This document shows positions 50,210 to 59,166 of a DNA stretch of 64,000 nt, piece after piece. The translations under genes were made by a program, and so were the position numbers. Below the pieces are notes generated by a model, which did not search any database, was not told where the DNA came from, and saw only the letters and a list, made by a program, of their open reading frames with translations. The DNA comes from Yersinia massiliensis (GTDB lineage: Bacteria; Pseudomonadota; Gammaproteobacteria; Enterobacterales; Enterobacteriaceae): contig NZ_CP028487.1 in NCBI RefSeq assembly GCF_003048255.1, positions 2,294,001 through 2,358,000 of the forward strand. The letters run 5' to 3'. How positions within the stretch are numbered: the stretch's first letter is position 1; each line of letters starts with the position of its first letter.

Positions 50210-50438
50210 CCAGCCATAACACTGAATCTGTGATATCTAACATTTTGGCTTCGACTTGGGCAATAGCATCATTGATGCCTTGATTGTAATAGTGAGCACC
50301 TAATTCGCGGCTAATAAATTCCAGTAAAAACTCCGCATCAAAATCTTCCAGTTCAATGCTGTGTTCTTGTTCCAAATAGTGCTGAATCTTTCGCGCCATG
50401 CGCTGTGTTTGTTCACGCGTGAACGTAATGTCTGCCAC
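50190..50438 (-). CDS. DUF2164 family protein
   Basis: An 82-residue soluble protein (ADITFTREQTQRMARKIQHY…GAHYYNQGINDAIAQVEAKM) with the DUF2164 pattern. The start is GTG at 50438 (ggggtc upstream). Function unknown. The end carries the terminator of the neighbouring gene. Confidence 0.8.
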   Translation of the reverse strand: MADITFTREQTQRMARKIQHYLEQEHSIELEDFDAEFLLEFISRELGAHYYNQGINDAIAQVEAKMLDITDSVLWLEKPVQD

Positions 50439-50493
50439 TGTGTGACCCCGTTAAATCGTTAAATGTTATTGCGAACTGATGAACTCAGCCCAC

Positions 50494-51240
50494 TTATTCA
50501 CTAATAATATCGACTTGAATATTCTGCGCAGCGAGCTGTTGTTGATAATTTGCCGGTAGGCGGCTATCAGTGATCACTCGGCTAATTGAGGATAGTGGTG
50601 ATAGTGAGTTCTGATGCACGAGACCAAACTTTGATGCATCAGCCAAAATAATATTTTCAGCGCCTTTCGCTAACACGGCATTGATAACGTCTGCTCGTAG
50701 CATGTCGCGCCCCGTAAAACCGGCATCTATCTGGTAACCATCGATGCCAATAAATGCCTTACTAAAATTGACATGGCGCAGGCAAAGCTGAGTGAGTGGG
50801 CCCACCATACTGTCACTTTTCTTCTGATAGATCCCCCCGAGTAAAATGACCTCGCAGGCAGAATCTTTTAATTGGCGCGCAATATAGCCGCTTACAGTGA
50901 CCAACGTAATCCCAGGGCGTTGGGCTAAATGATGGGCCAGTAGGGCATTGCTGCTCCCACTTTCTATAAACACCGTCTCGCCGTCATTTACTAATGAAGC
51001 GGCGTAATGAGCCATTTTTTGCTTCGTGGCGAAATGGGTCATCATGCGGACATCCACATCATCACTTTCAAGTGCCGCAGCAGAACCGTGCACGCGCTTG
51101 AGTAAACCTCTTTTCTCTAGCGCGTTGAGATCTTGGCGAATGGTGACCTCGGAGACATGGGTAGCTTGCGCTAACTCATTGACGCTAATACGTTGGCGGT
51201 CATTGACCAATTGTAAAATTGTCTGTTGTCTAGGGTTCAT
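50494..51240 (-). CDS. yciT: DeoR-family regulator YciT
   Basis: A 248-residue DeoR-type repressor (E. coli YciT 249). HTH is at about 1-55 (MNPRQQTILQLVNDRQRISV…VTIRQDLNALEKRGLL). The sugar-phosphate-binding domain follows (VFIESGSSNALLAHHLA, LLGGIYQKKSDSMVGPL, FIGIDG, TGRDMLRADVINAVL, DASKFG). In E. coli it is linked to osmotic stress control. It lies in the E. coli position near osmB and could respond to the phosphorylated sugars handled by the neighbouring AraD-type and FsaA enzymes. Confidence 0.94.
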   Translation of the reverse strand: MNPRQQTILQLVNDRQRISVNELAQATHVSEVTIRQDLNALEKRGLLKRVHGSAAALESDDVDVRMMTHFATKQKMAHYAASLVNDGETVFIESGSSNALLAHHLAQRPGITLVTVSGYIARQLKDSACEVILLGGIYQKKSDSMVGPLTQLCLRHVNFSKAFIGIDGYQIDAGFTGRDMLRADVINAVLAKGAENIILADASKFGLVHQNSLSPLSSISRVITDSRLPANYQQQLAAQNIQVDIISE

Positions 51241-51448
51241 GGCATTCCAGAGGGATAAATGTACTTAATAGGGATGCTGTCAATAATAGTGACAAGCTAT
51301 CGTTTAACCATAATACCTTAAATAGCAAGGTCAATGCGCTGTCCCCATCAGGTAAAAGTGAGATTGACCACATAGCAGTAACGACCTGCATTCGATTCAG
51401 GCAAATCTACAAATTTGAGTCTGATACAAATAAATGCAGGCTATACAC

Positions 51449-52345
51449 TCAGTCATTCAGTGCTATAACCGTCTCTCTTACCCAACGCTGGCCGGCATGG
51501 CTATGGTTGCGTTCGTGCCAAACTAGGCTGACCTCAAATTGTTCGGCAAGCCAAGGGATATCAAAAACCGAAAATCGCGTGGAATCATTGCTGATTAAGC
51601 GACGCGGAACCAAGGCAACCATCTCACTGCCAGAGATAATGTCAGGAATAAATAAGAAAGAAGTCGCGGATAGCACCACTTTTCGGTGATGTCCGAACAC
51701 CGCCAGCATATCGTCAACAGGCGTCGAAAAACTACCACCGGCAGGTGAAACGATGACGTGTTCTAATTTGGCATAACTTTCCATTGTTAGGTTGTTGGTT
51801 AACGATGGATGCTCTCGCCGCCCAATGAGGACATAGCTTTCATCAAAGAGGTGATGAGTACGCAGATGCACATTGCCTGTCGTAGGTGTGGCAATAACGA
51901 TATCAATCTCGCCTGTCGCCAGTTGATGTTCAACCTGTGTGGGATCAAAATGATGTACCGCAATACGTACGCCCGGTGCTTTTTGTCTCAAGGCGAGCAC
52001 CAGTGGCATGACAACCACGGCCTGAATATAATCGGTGCAGGCGATATTGACGGTCAACGTCGCTCGCTCAGGATGAAAATCATTATGAGCTTGCAGTGTA
52101 TACCGGAGCTGATCCAAAGAACCACGCAGCGGAGCCAACAACTCCAGCGCCTTGGCTGTCGGTATCATCCCCCTTCGAGCAGGAACCAGTAGCGGATCAT
52201 CAAACAGCGTCCGCAGACGGTTCAACTGTGCGCTTACAGCTGGCTGGCTGAGATGTAAGCGTGCCGCAGCCTTTGTCACATTCAGTTCTGTCAACAGTGC
52301 TTCTAGCGTCACTAACAAATTCAAATCAAGCTTTTTGGTATCCAT
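51449..52345 (-). CDS. LysR-family transcriptional regulator
   Basis: A 298-residue LTTR. The N-terminal HTH DTKKLDLNLLVTLEALLTEL…SQPAVSAQLNRLRTLFDD is followed by the substrate domain. I chose M at 52345 (agga 9 bases upstream); an upstream TTG extends the frame by 7 codons. It is divergent from the NmrA gene, 95 bases apart, the classic arrangement for a LysR activating its neighbour. The exact effector is unknown. Confidence 0.9.
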   Translation of the reverse strand: MDTKKLDLNLLVTLEALLTELNVTKAAARLHLSQPAVSAQLNRLRTLFDDPLLVPARRGMIPTAKALELLAPLRGSLDQLRYTLQAHNDFHPERATLTVNIACTDYIQAVVVMPLVLALRQKAPGVRIAVHHFDPTQVEHQLATGEIDIVIATPTTGNVHLRTHHLFDESYVLIGRREHPSLTNNLTMESYAKLEHVIVSPAGGSFSTPVDDMLAVFGHHRKVVLSATSFLFIPDIISGSEMVALVPRRLISNDSTRFSVFDIPWLAEQFEVSLVWHERNHSHAGQRWVRETVIALND

Positions 52346-52440
52346 GGAATGGATTCCTGATAACAAAACAATCGATTTCTGTTATCTCTCAGTTGTTCTG
52401 ATAATGCAAGTTCAAACCATAAACAGAGCAGAGGGAATAT

Positions 52441-53412
52441 ATGTCATCAACTGATAAGCCACTCATTACCGTGGTGGGTGCATTAAGCAAGCAAGGGCGT
52501 AGCGTCGTCAATACGCTGCTTCAAAGCCAACGCTACCGGGTCCGGGCATTAACTCGACAGGTGAATTCACCGCAGGCACAAGAGATGGCCCTGAGAGGAG
52601 CAGAACTGATGGCAGTGCCGCTTGAGTTGGATCTTCAGGATGATTTCGTTCGAGCATTCAAAGGTGCGCATGGTGCATTCCTGATGACACCGCCTGTCAC
52701 ACCAGAGGGGATATACGCACAAACATATGAAACCAATCTGGGGAAACAGCTCGCTGATGCAGCTGTGGAAGCTGGCGTGGACCACATTGTATTCTCGGCT
52801 CTGGAAAACGTCGCAAAGATCACGGCGGGGACAAAATGGGTTCCGCACTTTACCGATAAAGCGAAGATTGAGGAGTACATTCGAACGTTGCCAGTGACCA
52901 GTACCTTCATCTACCTGTCCTTCTTCTACACCAATCTACTTGAATACTATCAACCCTATCTTGAGGATGGCGCTCTGGTTTTCCCCGTCTATCTACCGGA
53001 AGATATCCCCGCGCCATTTGTTGACCCACTCACCGCAACTGGCCCAGCTGTTCTAGAGCTATTTGATCATAAGAAGAAATACGCTGGACAGTCTTTACCT
53101 GTTATTGGCGAGATTTTGTCGCCTAGAGAGATAGTGGAAACTTTTGCCCGCGTCCGAGGTATAAAAGCGAAATACAGTTCGGCCTATACACGCGAAGAAC
53201 TTGTTCGGCACTTCCCATCATTTGCGGATATGGATGGGCTAGTCGAAGAAGTGACGAATATGGCGGCTTACGCGGTAGAATTCGGTTACTACAGACCGGA
53301 CCGCGATCTACTTTGGAGCAGAAAAATTAACCCCGACAGTTTGACTTGGGAGCAGTTCTTGAGAGCGACGGGATGGGAAGGGCAACCTGTTTCATTTGGA
53401 TTGGAATGTTGA
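52441..53412 (+). CDS. NmrA-like NAD(P)-binding protein
   Basis: A 323-residue protein with an N-terminal Rossmann fold (ITVVGALSKQGRSVVNTLL, in place of the usual GGTGxQG) followed by an NmrA/atypical SDR domain (FKGAHGAFLMTPP, FSALENVAKI). NmrA-type proteins sense NAD(P) ratio or reduce small molecules. The Gly motif is altered (GALSKQG), so the cofactor cannot be told. Divergent from the LysR gene, which probably controls it. Confidence 0.85.
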   Translation: MSSTDKPLITVVGALSKQGRSVVNTLLQSQRYRVRALTRQVNSPQAQEMALRGAELMAVPLELDLQDDFVRAFKGAHGAFLMTPPVTPEGIYAQTYETNLGKQLADAAVEAGVDHIVFSALENVAKITAGTKWVPHFTDKAKIEEYIRTLPVTSTFIYLSFFYTNLLEYYQPYLEDGALVFPVYLPEDIPAPFVDPLTATGPAVLELFDHKKKYAGQSLPVIGEILSPREIVETFARVRGIKAKYSSAYTREELVRHFPSFADMDGLVEEVTNMAAYAVEFGYYRPDRDLLWSRKINPDSLTWEQFLRATGWEGQPVSFGLEC

Positions 53413-53458
53413 GGGGCTAATTTTCAGCTGCCAAATTAATTAATTAATTCTTCGTTTG

Positions 53459-53473
53459 AAGTTAATTTAACTT
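53459..53473. repeat. Palindrome upstream of fsaA
   Basis: aagttaa-t-ttaactt, a perfect 7-base arm palindrome within a longer imperfect one, in the 204 bases between the NmrA gene and fsaA. It is a possible operator for a sugar-phosphate regulator. Confidence 0.35.
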
Positions 53474-53616
53474 TCGAATGAAAGTAAGTTGATGAGGATC
53501 ACGTTATTCCTTGGTCATTAGTTTATGATTACTGTTAATGATTCTTGACCAATCTATTTGCTCAGATGGGTTCTCAGACTCACTTGAACGCTAAATTCAT
53601 CCCAATCGGAGGTTTT

Positions 53617-54282
53617 ATGGAGCTTTATCTCGACACCGCAGATGTGGCCGCAGTAAAACGGCTGGCCCGCGTATTACCCTTGCAAGGCGTGACCACAAAT
53701 CCCAGCATTTTAGCTAAAGCGGGCAAACCTATCTGGGAAGTGTTACCTGCACTGCGTGATGCGTTGGGTGGCACGGGCAAGCTTTTCGCCCAAGTCTTAG
53801 CCAGCGACAGTGAGCTGATGGTCTCTGAAGCGGTGTTATTGTCTCAGCGCGTCCCTGGTTTAGTGATTAAAGTTCCTGCCACTGCTGAAGGGCTCGCTGC
53901 GATTAAGAAATTGAAAGCGATGTCAATCCCGACGCTAGGCACGGCAGTTTATGGTGCAGGGCAAGGGCTATTATCCGTGTTAGCGGGGGCTGAATATGTT
54001 GCGCCTTACGTTAACCGCTTGGATGCGCAAGGGGGGGATGGCATCGCGATGGTGCGTGAGTTACAGCAATTGCTGACCCTGCATGCACCCAATGCAAAAG
54101 TGCTGGCTGCCAGTTTCCGGACACCACGCCAAGTTTTAGATTGCCTGTTAGCGGGCTGCCAATCAGTGACTATACCCGTGGATGTGGCTGAGCAGTTTAT
54201 CAATACGCCAGCAGTGAAAGCAGCAGTAGAACAGTTTGAGCATGACTGGCAAGGCGCGTTTGGTTCAGCCATCCTTAGCTAA
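53617..54282 (+). CDS. fsaA: Fructose-6-phosphate aldolase
   Basis: A 221-residue transaldolase-family enzyme cleaving fructose 6-phosphate to dihydroxyacetone and glyceraldehyde 3-phosphate. Schiff-base Lys85 is in [11 protein letters not shown], and the start [16 protein letters not shown] matches E. coli FsaA (220). ATG 53617 has cggagg just upstream; the open frame to 53545 is not used. A real alternative is a transaldolase-like enzyme, but the length and motif fit FSA. Confidence 0.94.
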   Translation: MELYLDTADVAAVKRLARVLPLQGVTTNPSILAKAGKPIWEVLPALRDALGGTGKLFAQVLASDSELMVSEAVLLSQRVPGLVIKVPATAEGLAAIKKLKAMSIPTLGTAVYGAGQGLLSVLAGAEYVAPYVNRLDAQGGDGIAMVRELQQLLTLHAPNAKVLAASFRTPRQVLDCLLAGCQSVTIPVDVAEQFINTPAVKAAVEQFEHDWQGAFGSAILS

Positions 54283-54287
54283 CAATA

Positions 54288-54318
54288 AAAACGCCCTGCG
54301 GAGTATCAACAGGGCGTT
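54288..54318 (-). terminator. Terminator of the cstA-ybdD operon
   Basis: The stem aacgccctg / cagggcgtt with an 11-base loop; Ts follow on the minus strand, so it ends transcription from cstA. It also lies just after fsaA. Confidence 0.8.
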
Positions 54319-54382
54319 ACGGTGTCACTGATTTGCCAGTTCGGTTAAATCATTAATTGATTAAATTAACCTCCCTTTGACA

Positions 54383-54691
54383 TTAACAGGGGCATTTCCC
54401 CAATTTACCTGCTTTGCTCGGGAAACGAGCGTCAAGGCAATAACGGTGAAAATCCCGTTCACTCATCGGGGGTGTTTCAGGGTGGTGACGGCGCATATGA
54501 TTGACATAATTGCCGTAATCCTGAACGCCGACCATCAGGCGAAAACTCTGCGCCATACGCTGAGCAATCAGTCGCACCCAACCCCAAAAATGGGTTGGAT
54601 GAGCAACAACAGGCACCAGCGGAATGCAGCGCGTAATGATACGCGGTGCGGTAGTCTGTTGTGGGCGAAAAGGTAAACCAACATTAGCCAC
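54383..54691 (-). CDS. YbdD/YjiX-family small protein
   Basis: A 102-residue protein whose C-terminal half carries the YbdD/YjiX domain (FRLMVGVQDYGNYVNHMRRH…DARFPSKAGKLGKCPC). Its start is GTG 54691, overlapping the end of the cstA-type gene (gtggctaa), with gaggag upstream. The family members usually have only 65-67 residues, so the N-terminus (about 35 residues) is an extension. It is paired with a CstA-type transporter, as YbdD is with CstA in E. coli. Role unknown. Confidence 0.85.
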   Translation of the reverse strand: MANVGLPFRPQQTTAPRIITRCIPLVPVVAHPTHFWGWVRLIAQRMAQSFRLMVGVQDYGNYVNHMRRHHPETPPMSERDFHRYCLDARFPSKAGKLGKCPC

Positions 54692-56750
54692 GGACAGCCT
54701 CCTCACGGAATACGATTTCAGTTTCATGAGTGGTCGGTTTGCTGGATTTCAACGCGCGACGCACCACAAAGAAGGATGAAATCAACATGGTCACCGCCAC
54801 CAGCATAAAGAATGCACATAAAGCGGCGTTAATTTGGTTGTTAAACACGATAGTTTCCATGTCCTTAATGCTCTTGGCGGGTGCGATTAATACCCCTTGC
54901 TCCACACCGGCAGAGAATTTCCGTGCTTGAGCCAAGAAGCCAATGCTTGGTTTTTCATGGAAAATCTTTTGCCAGCCAGCGGTCATCGAGGTGATGAACA
55001 GCCCGACAGTTGGCACAATCGTTACCCAAGCATAGCGCTGCTTCTTCATTTTAAACAGGACGACAGTCCCTAAAATCAGCGCCATTGATGCCAGCATCTG
55101 GTTACCAATACCAAACAGTGGCCACAAGGTATTGATCCCACCTAATGGGTCAACCACACCTTGATATACGAAGAAGCCCCAGCAAGCGACGGCGACCGTG
55201 GTGCCGGATAAGTTGCCCAACCAAGAGCGGTTATTCGCCATGCTTGGCACGACGACCCCGACCAAGTCCTGCACCATAAAGCGGCAGGCGCGGGTACCGG
55301 CATCGACGGCAGTCAGAATAAACATGGCTTCAAACAGAATGGCGAAGTGATACCAGAAGGCCATCATGTGGCGGCTGTTAAACACTTCGCTGATGATATG
55401 GGCCATCCCGACGGCGAAGGTCGGTGCGCCACCAGCACGAGATAGAATCGACTTCTCACCAACATCTTGGGCTATCATCGTTAAGGTTTCAGGTGTGACA
55501 ACAAATCCCCAACTGTTAATCGCCAGCGCGGCACTTTCTACCGTGCTACCAATTAATGCTGCCGGTGAGTTCATGGCGAAATAGACACCTGGGTCGATAA
55601 CAGACGCACAGATGAGCGCCATAATAGCGACAAAGGATTCCATCAGCATTGCGCCGTAACCGATAAAGCGGATATGACTTTCGCGCTCAATCAATTTCGG
55701 GGTCGTGCCGCTGGCCACCAACGCATGGAAACCTGAGATTGCGCCACAGGCAATGGTGATAAACAGGAATGGGAACAAGCTGCCGGAGAACACTGGGCCG
55801 CTGCCATCAATAAAGCGTGAAACGGCGGGCATCTTCATTTCAGGCATGGCAAAGACAATGCCCACGGCTAAACCAATGATGACCCCAATTTTTAGGAAGG
55901 TGGATAAATAATCTCGTGGAGCCAGCAACAACCACACCGGCAGCACGGACGCGATGAATCCATAGATAATCAGCACCCATGTCAAGGTGGTGCCGTGTAA
56001 GGTAAAGAACGGTCCCCAGTAAGGATCTGCTGCGATATTCCCGCCATAAATAATAGCGGTCATCATCAGTACGAAACCGATGATAGACACTTCGGCAATT
56101 TTGCCGGGACGAATAAAGCGCATATAGACGCCCATAAACAGGGCGATGGGGATGGTGGCGGCAATACTAAACAGACCCCATGGGCTATCAGCTAAGGCTT
56201 TTACGACCACCAAGGCCAATGCGGATAAGATGATGATCATCACCCCTAAAGCGCCCAACATGGTGATAACGCCAGCAAAAGCACCCAGTTCTTGTTTTGC
56301 CATTTCCCCCAGAGAACGGCCATCGCGGCGGGTGGAGATAAACAGGATCAGGAAGTCCTGTACTGCACCGGCCATCATCACCCCAACCAGAATCCAGATA
56401 GTCCCGGGCAAGAACCCCATCTGCGCTGCCAAAATAGGGCCAACGAGTGGTCCTGCACCCGCAATAGCAGCAAAATGGTGACCAAATAGCACCCATTTAT
56501 TGGTCGGGACATAATCCAAACCATCATTACGGCGCTCTGCCGGCGTTAGACGCCGATCATCGAGTTCAAAAACATTCTTGGCAATAAACAGGCTATAAAA
56601 GCGGTAGGCGATGCTGTAACAAGCTACCGCTGCAATCACTAGCCAGATAGCGTTGACATGCTCGCCTCGACTCAGCGCTAGCATGGCAAAGGCAAATGCG
56701 CCTATTAACGCCACGGTCAGCCAAATGACGACAGTCTTGACGTTCTTCAT
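54684..56750 (-). CDS. cstA: Carbon-starvation protein CstA/BtsT family transporter
   Basis: A 688-residue multi-pass transporter of the CstA family, which takes up pyruvate and peptides under nutrient limitation. Signatures are DGLDYVPTNKWVLFGHHFAA, GPLVGPILAAQMGFLPG, GAISGFHALVASGTTPK and LFGIGNQMLASMAL. I took ATG 56750 (aaggag, 8 bases upstream); an open extension of 17 codons has no ribosome site. E. coli CstA has 701 residues and BtsT 716; similarity does not clearly separate them, so the symbol is provisional. It is transcribed with the YbdD-type gene. Confidence 0.88.
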   Translation of the reverse strand: MKNVKTVVIWLTVALIGAFAFAMLALSRGEHVNAIWLVIAAVACYSIAYRFYSLFIAKNVFELDDRRLTPAERRNDGLDYVPTNKWVLFGHHFAAIAGAGPLVGPILAAQMGFLPGTIWILVGVMMAGAVQDFLILFISTRRDGRSLGEMAKQELGAFAGVITMLGALGVMIIILSALALVVVKALADSPWGLFSIAATIPIALFMGVYMRFIRPGKIAEVSIIGFVLMMTAIIYGGNIAADPYWGPFFTLHGTTLTWVLIIYGFIASVLPVWLLLAPRDYLSTFLKIGVIIGLAVGIVFAMPEMKMPAVSRFIDGSGPVFSGSLFPFLFITIACGAISGFHALVASGTTPKLIERESHIRFIGYGAMLMESFVAIMALICASVIDPGVYFAMNSPAALIGSTVESAALAINSWGFVVTPETLTMIAQDVGEKSILSRAGGAPTFAVGMAHIISEVFNSRHMMAFWYHFAILFEAMFILTAVDAGTRACRFMVQDLVGVVVPSMANNRSWLGNLSGTTVAVACWGFFVYQGVVDPLGGINTLWPLFGIGNQMLASMALILGTVVLFKMKKQRYAWVTIVPTVGLFITSMTAGWQKIFHEKPSIGFLAQARKFSAGVEQGVLIAPAKSIKDMETIVFNNQINAALCAFFMLVAVTMLISSFFVVRRALKSSKPTTHETEIVFREEAVRG

Positions 56751-56975
56751 GGGTAACGACTCCTTCGTTTGTAGGGGGGTGATCTCACGATCACTTAACA
56801 TAGGAGCTTTAATGTGAAAGAAAAGTAGCGGAAGTAAAAAATGTGATGCGTAAATGTTTTTACGTAATAATTGGTAGTACTTTTTTACATATTGCTATGT
56901 GGGTGGGAATATGACGATGGAGGGGGAGGCAGAGACAAATGAACGTAAAAAGTTGTGGTCTGAAAGCGTGAGATG
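56751..56975. other. Upstream region of the cstA-type gene
   Basis: 225 bases with a cgtaaa / tttacg hairpin near 56849-56864. CRP control is usual for cstA, but a CRP site could not be confirmed. Confidence 0.3.
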
Positions 56976-57013
56976 AATAAAAAACCGTGGCATGTTTTGC
57001 ATCACCACGGCTT
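56976..57013 (-). terminator. Terminator of rnb
   Basis: On the minus strand the stem agccgtgg / ccacggtt is followed by a T run. It lies 47 bases after the rnb stop. Confidence 0.85.
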
Positions 57014-57059
57014 GTATTTGCTTTTACGTCATGACTATCGGCTAAACTTGTATACAGGG

Positions 57060-58994
57060 TTAAACAACAGGGCGGGCGACCACATTACGGGTTTCCATAC
57101 GCACTTCTGCAATGCAAACCTCAATCTTGTCATTTTGGCTGTAAACCGTCTCACCTTTAATCTGTACCGTCCCAGTTTCCTGACTGCATACCATTTCATC
57201 ACGCACCGCGTGAATAAAGGGTGCCGGAATAAAGGCCACTGCGCCGTTATCCAGCAATCGCACTCGTAGGCCGCCACGGGTGACATCAATGATTTCAGCA
57301 GGGAAACGCGTATCCGTGCCTGCTTGAGGTTGCAGATAGCGGGCATATAACCAATCACCGACATCGCGCTCAGCCATACGATTTAAGCGACGGCGCTCAG
57401 CCAACTGAACGGTGATTTCATCTTGCGGTTTCTCTGCTTGCTGCCCAGTAATAATGGCTTTTAGCAGACGATGATTGACCATATCGCCGTATTTACGAAT
57501 TGGCGAGGTCCAAGTCGCGTAAGCCTCGAGACCCAATCCAAAGTGGGGGCCCGGAACGGTGCTGATTTCAGCAAAAGTCTGGAAGCGGCGGATACGGCTA
57601 TCAAGGAACTGAGTCGGCAACGCATCAAGGTGGCGGCGTAATTCACAGAAACCTGGCAGGGTGAGTAGCGCCTGTGGATCAGCCTCAACCCCATTGGCTT
57701 GCAATACGGTCGCGGCTTGGTCAACCAATGCCGGATCGAATCCGGTATGGACGTTATAAATACCAAAACCAAGGTTATCTCGCAGTGCTAGGGCCGCGCA
57801 GACGTTGGCGGCAATCATACACTCTTCAACAATACGGTTCGCAATGCGACGATGCTCAACAATAATATCCAGCACTTCGCCTTTTTCACCCAGCAGGAAG
57901 CGGTAGTCTGGGCGGTCTTTAAAGACTAACGCATGAGCCTGACGCCACTGGCTACGGGCTTCACAAACTTGCTTCAGCAAAGTGATTTGCTGTGCTATCT
58001 CAGGCGTTTTCGGCTGCCATTCGCCTTGTCCATCCAGCCAGTCAGACACTTCGTCATAAACCAGTTTGGCTTTAGACTCGACCCATGCGGCTGAGAAACG
58101 AATGTCGTGACCCAAAGCGCCATCAGCCGCGATGGTGACACGACAGACCAATACGGGACGGCGTTCATTAGGTCGCAATGAACAGAGATCATCGGATAAG
58201 TTGCGTGGCAACATCGGGATGTTAAAGCCCGGTAGGTAGTTGGTAAATGCACGTTTGCGCGCAATTAAATCCAACTCACTGTTTTCATCGACGTAGGCAG
58301 TCGGATCGGCAATAGCGATGGTTAATCGCAATGAACCATCACCGTTGTCTTCCACATACAATGCGTCATCCATATCTTCAGTGCTGGCGCTATCGATAGT
58401 CACAAAATTCAGTGCGGTGAGATCTTCACGCTGTAGGTCAGCATCATGCAGAGGGGATTCAACCATCGCTGGGGCTTCACGCTCCAGATTATGGCGCGCT
58501 AAGGTGACCCACCAGGGCACGAAATGATCTTCGCCATTCGTGATGAATGCGGTGAGGTCAGCATGGAAAGTCCGATCCCCTTTTAATGGATGGCGGCGCA
58601 TTTCGGCTACTGCCCAGTCACCATTTTGGAAGTCATGTGGCAATTCAGTCACTGGACGGCATTGGATGGCATCACGTAGCAGCGGGTGGTCAGGGACAAT
58701 AGACAGGCGATCATCTTTACGTTGAACGCGACCGACAAAACGGGCTAAAAATGGCTCAACCAGTGTTTCTGGCTCAACAATTTCACGATCTTTATCAGTG
58801 TGCAGTGTGGCAATGATCCTATCGCCATGCATCACTTTCTTCATCTGCGGCGGGGGAATAAAATAACTTTTCTGCCCGTCTACCTCAAGAAAGCCAAAGC
58901 CTTTCTCAGTCCCTTTTACCACGCCTTCGACGCGTGGGGTCTGAGTGTGAAGTTGCTGTTTTAGCTGCGCCAGCAGCGGGTTATCTTGAAACAT
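57060..58994 (-). CDS. rnb: Exoribonuclease II
   Basis: A 644-residue 3'-5' exoribonuclease, the same length as E. coli RNase II. It has N-terminal cold-shock domains ([21 protein letters not shown]), the RNB catalytic domain with Asp cluster ([32 protein letters not shown]) and C-terminal S1 domain ([20 protein letters not shown]). The enzyme processively degrades single-stranded RNA. It is monocistronic. Confidence 0.98.
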   Translation of the reverse strand: MFQDNPLLAQLKQQLHTQTPRVEGVVKGTEKGFGFLEVDGQKSYFIPPPQMKKVMHGDRIIATLHTDKDREIVEPETLVEPFLARFVGRVQRKDDRLSIVPDHPLLRDAIQCRPVTELPHDFQNGDWAVAEMRRHPLKGDRTFHADLTAFITNGEDHFVPWWVTLARHNLEREAPAMVESPLHDADLQREDLTALNFVTIDSASTEDMDDALYVEDNGDGSLRLTIAIADPTAYVDENSELDLIARKRAFTNYLPGFNIPMLPRNLSDDLCSLRPNERRPVLVCRVTIAADGALGHDIRFSAAWVESKAKLVYDEVSDWLDGQGEWQPKTPEIAQQITLLKQVCEARSQWRQAHALVFKDRPDYRFLLGEKGEVLDIIVEHRRIANRIVEECMIAANVCAALALRDNLGFGIYNVHTGFDPALVDQAATVLQANGVEADPQALLTLPGFCELRRHLDALPTQFLDSRIRRFQTFAEISTVPGPHFGLGLEAYATWTSPIRKYGDMVNHRLLKAIITGQQAEKPQDEITVQLAERRRLNRMAERDVGDWLYARYLQPQAGTDTRFPAEIIDVTRGGLRVRLLDNGAVAFIPAPFIHAVRDEMVCSQETGTVQIKGETVYSQNDKIEVCIAEVRMETRNVVARPVV

Positions 58995-59166
58995 AGCGTC
59001 CAGTGAATGGTCAAGTGAGTGGGTTAAATCCGGCTGACAGTTTTACGCGAATCAGCCCCGTCGGGCAAGCGGCATATCATGCCGGAAGGAAATTCACAGG
59101 TAAATTCATCATCCTATCCGCAGCTTTTTTTCTGACCCCATTTGGGGCCAGAAGATGGCAATAAAT

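Noticed and set aside
54031..54037. Run of seven G in fsaA
   Set aside because: It encodes the conserved QGGDG region of the enzyme; the frame is intact.
59130..59151. Hairpin tctgacccc / ggggccaga downstream of the YdeP-type gene
   Set aside because: The T run lies on the wrong side for either strand, so it was not called a terminator.
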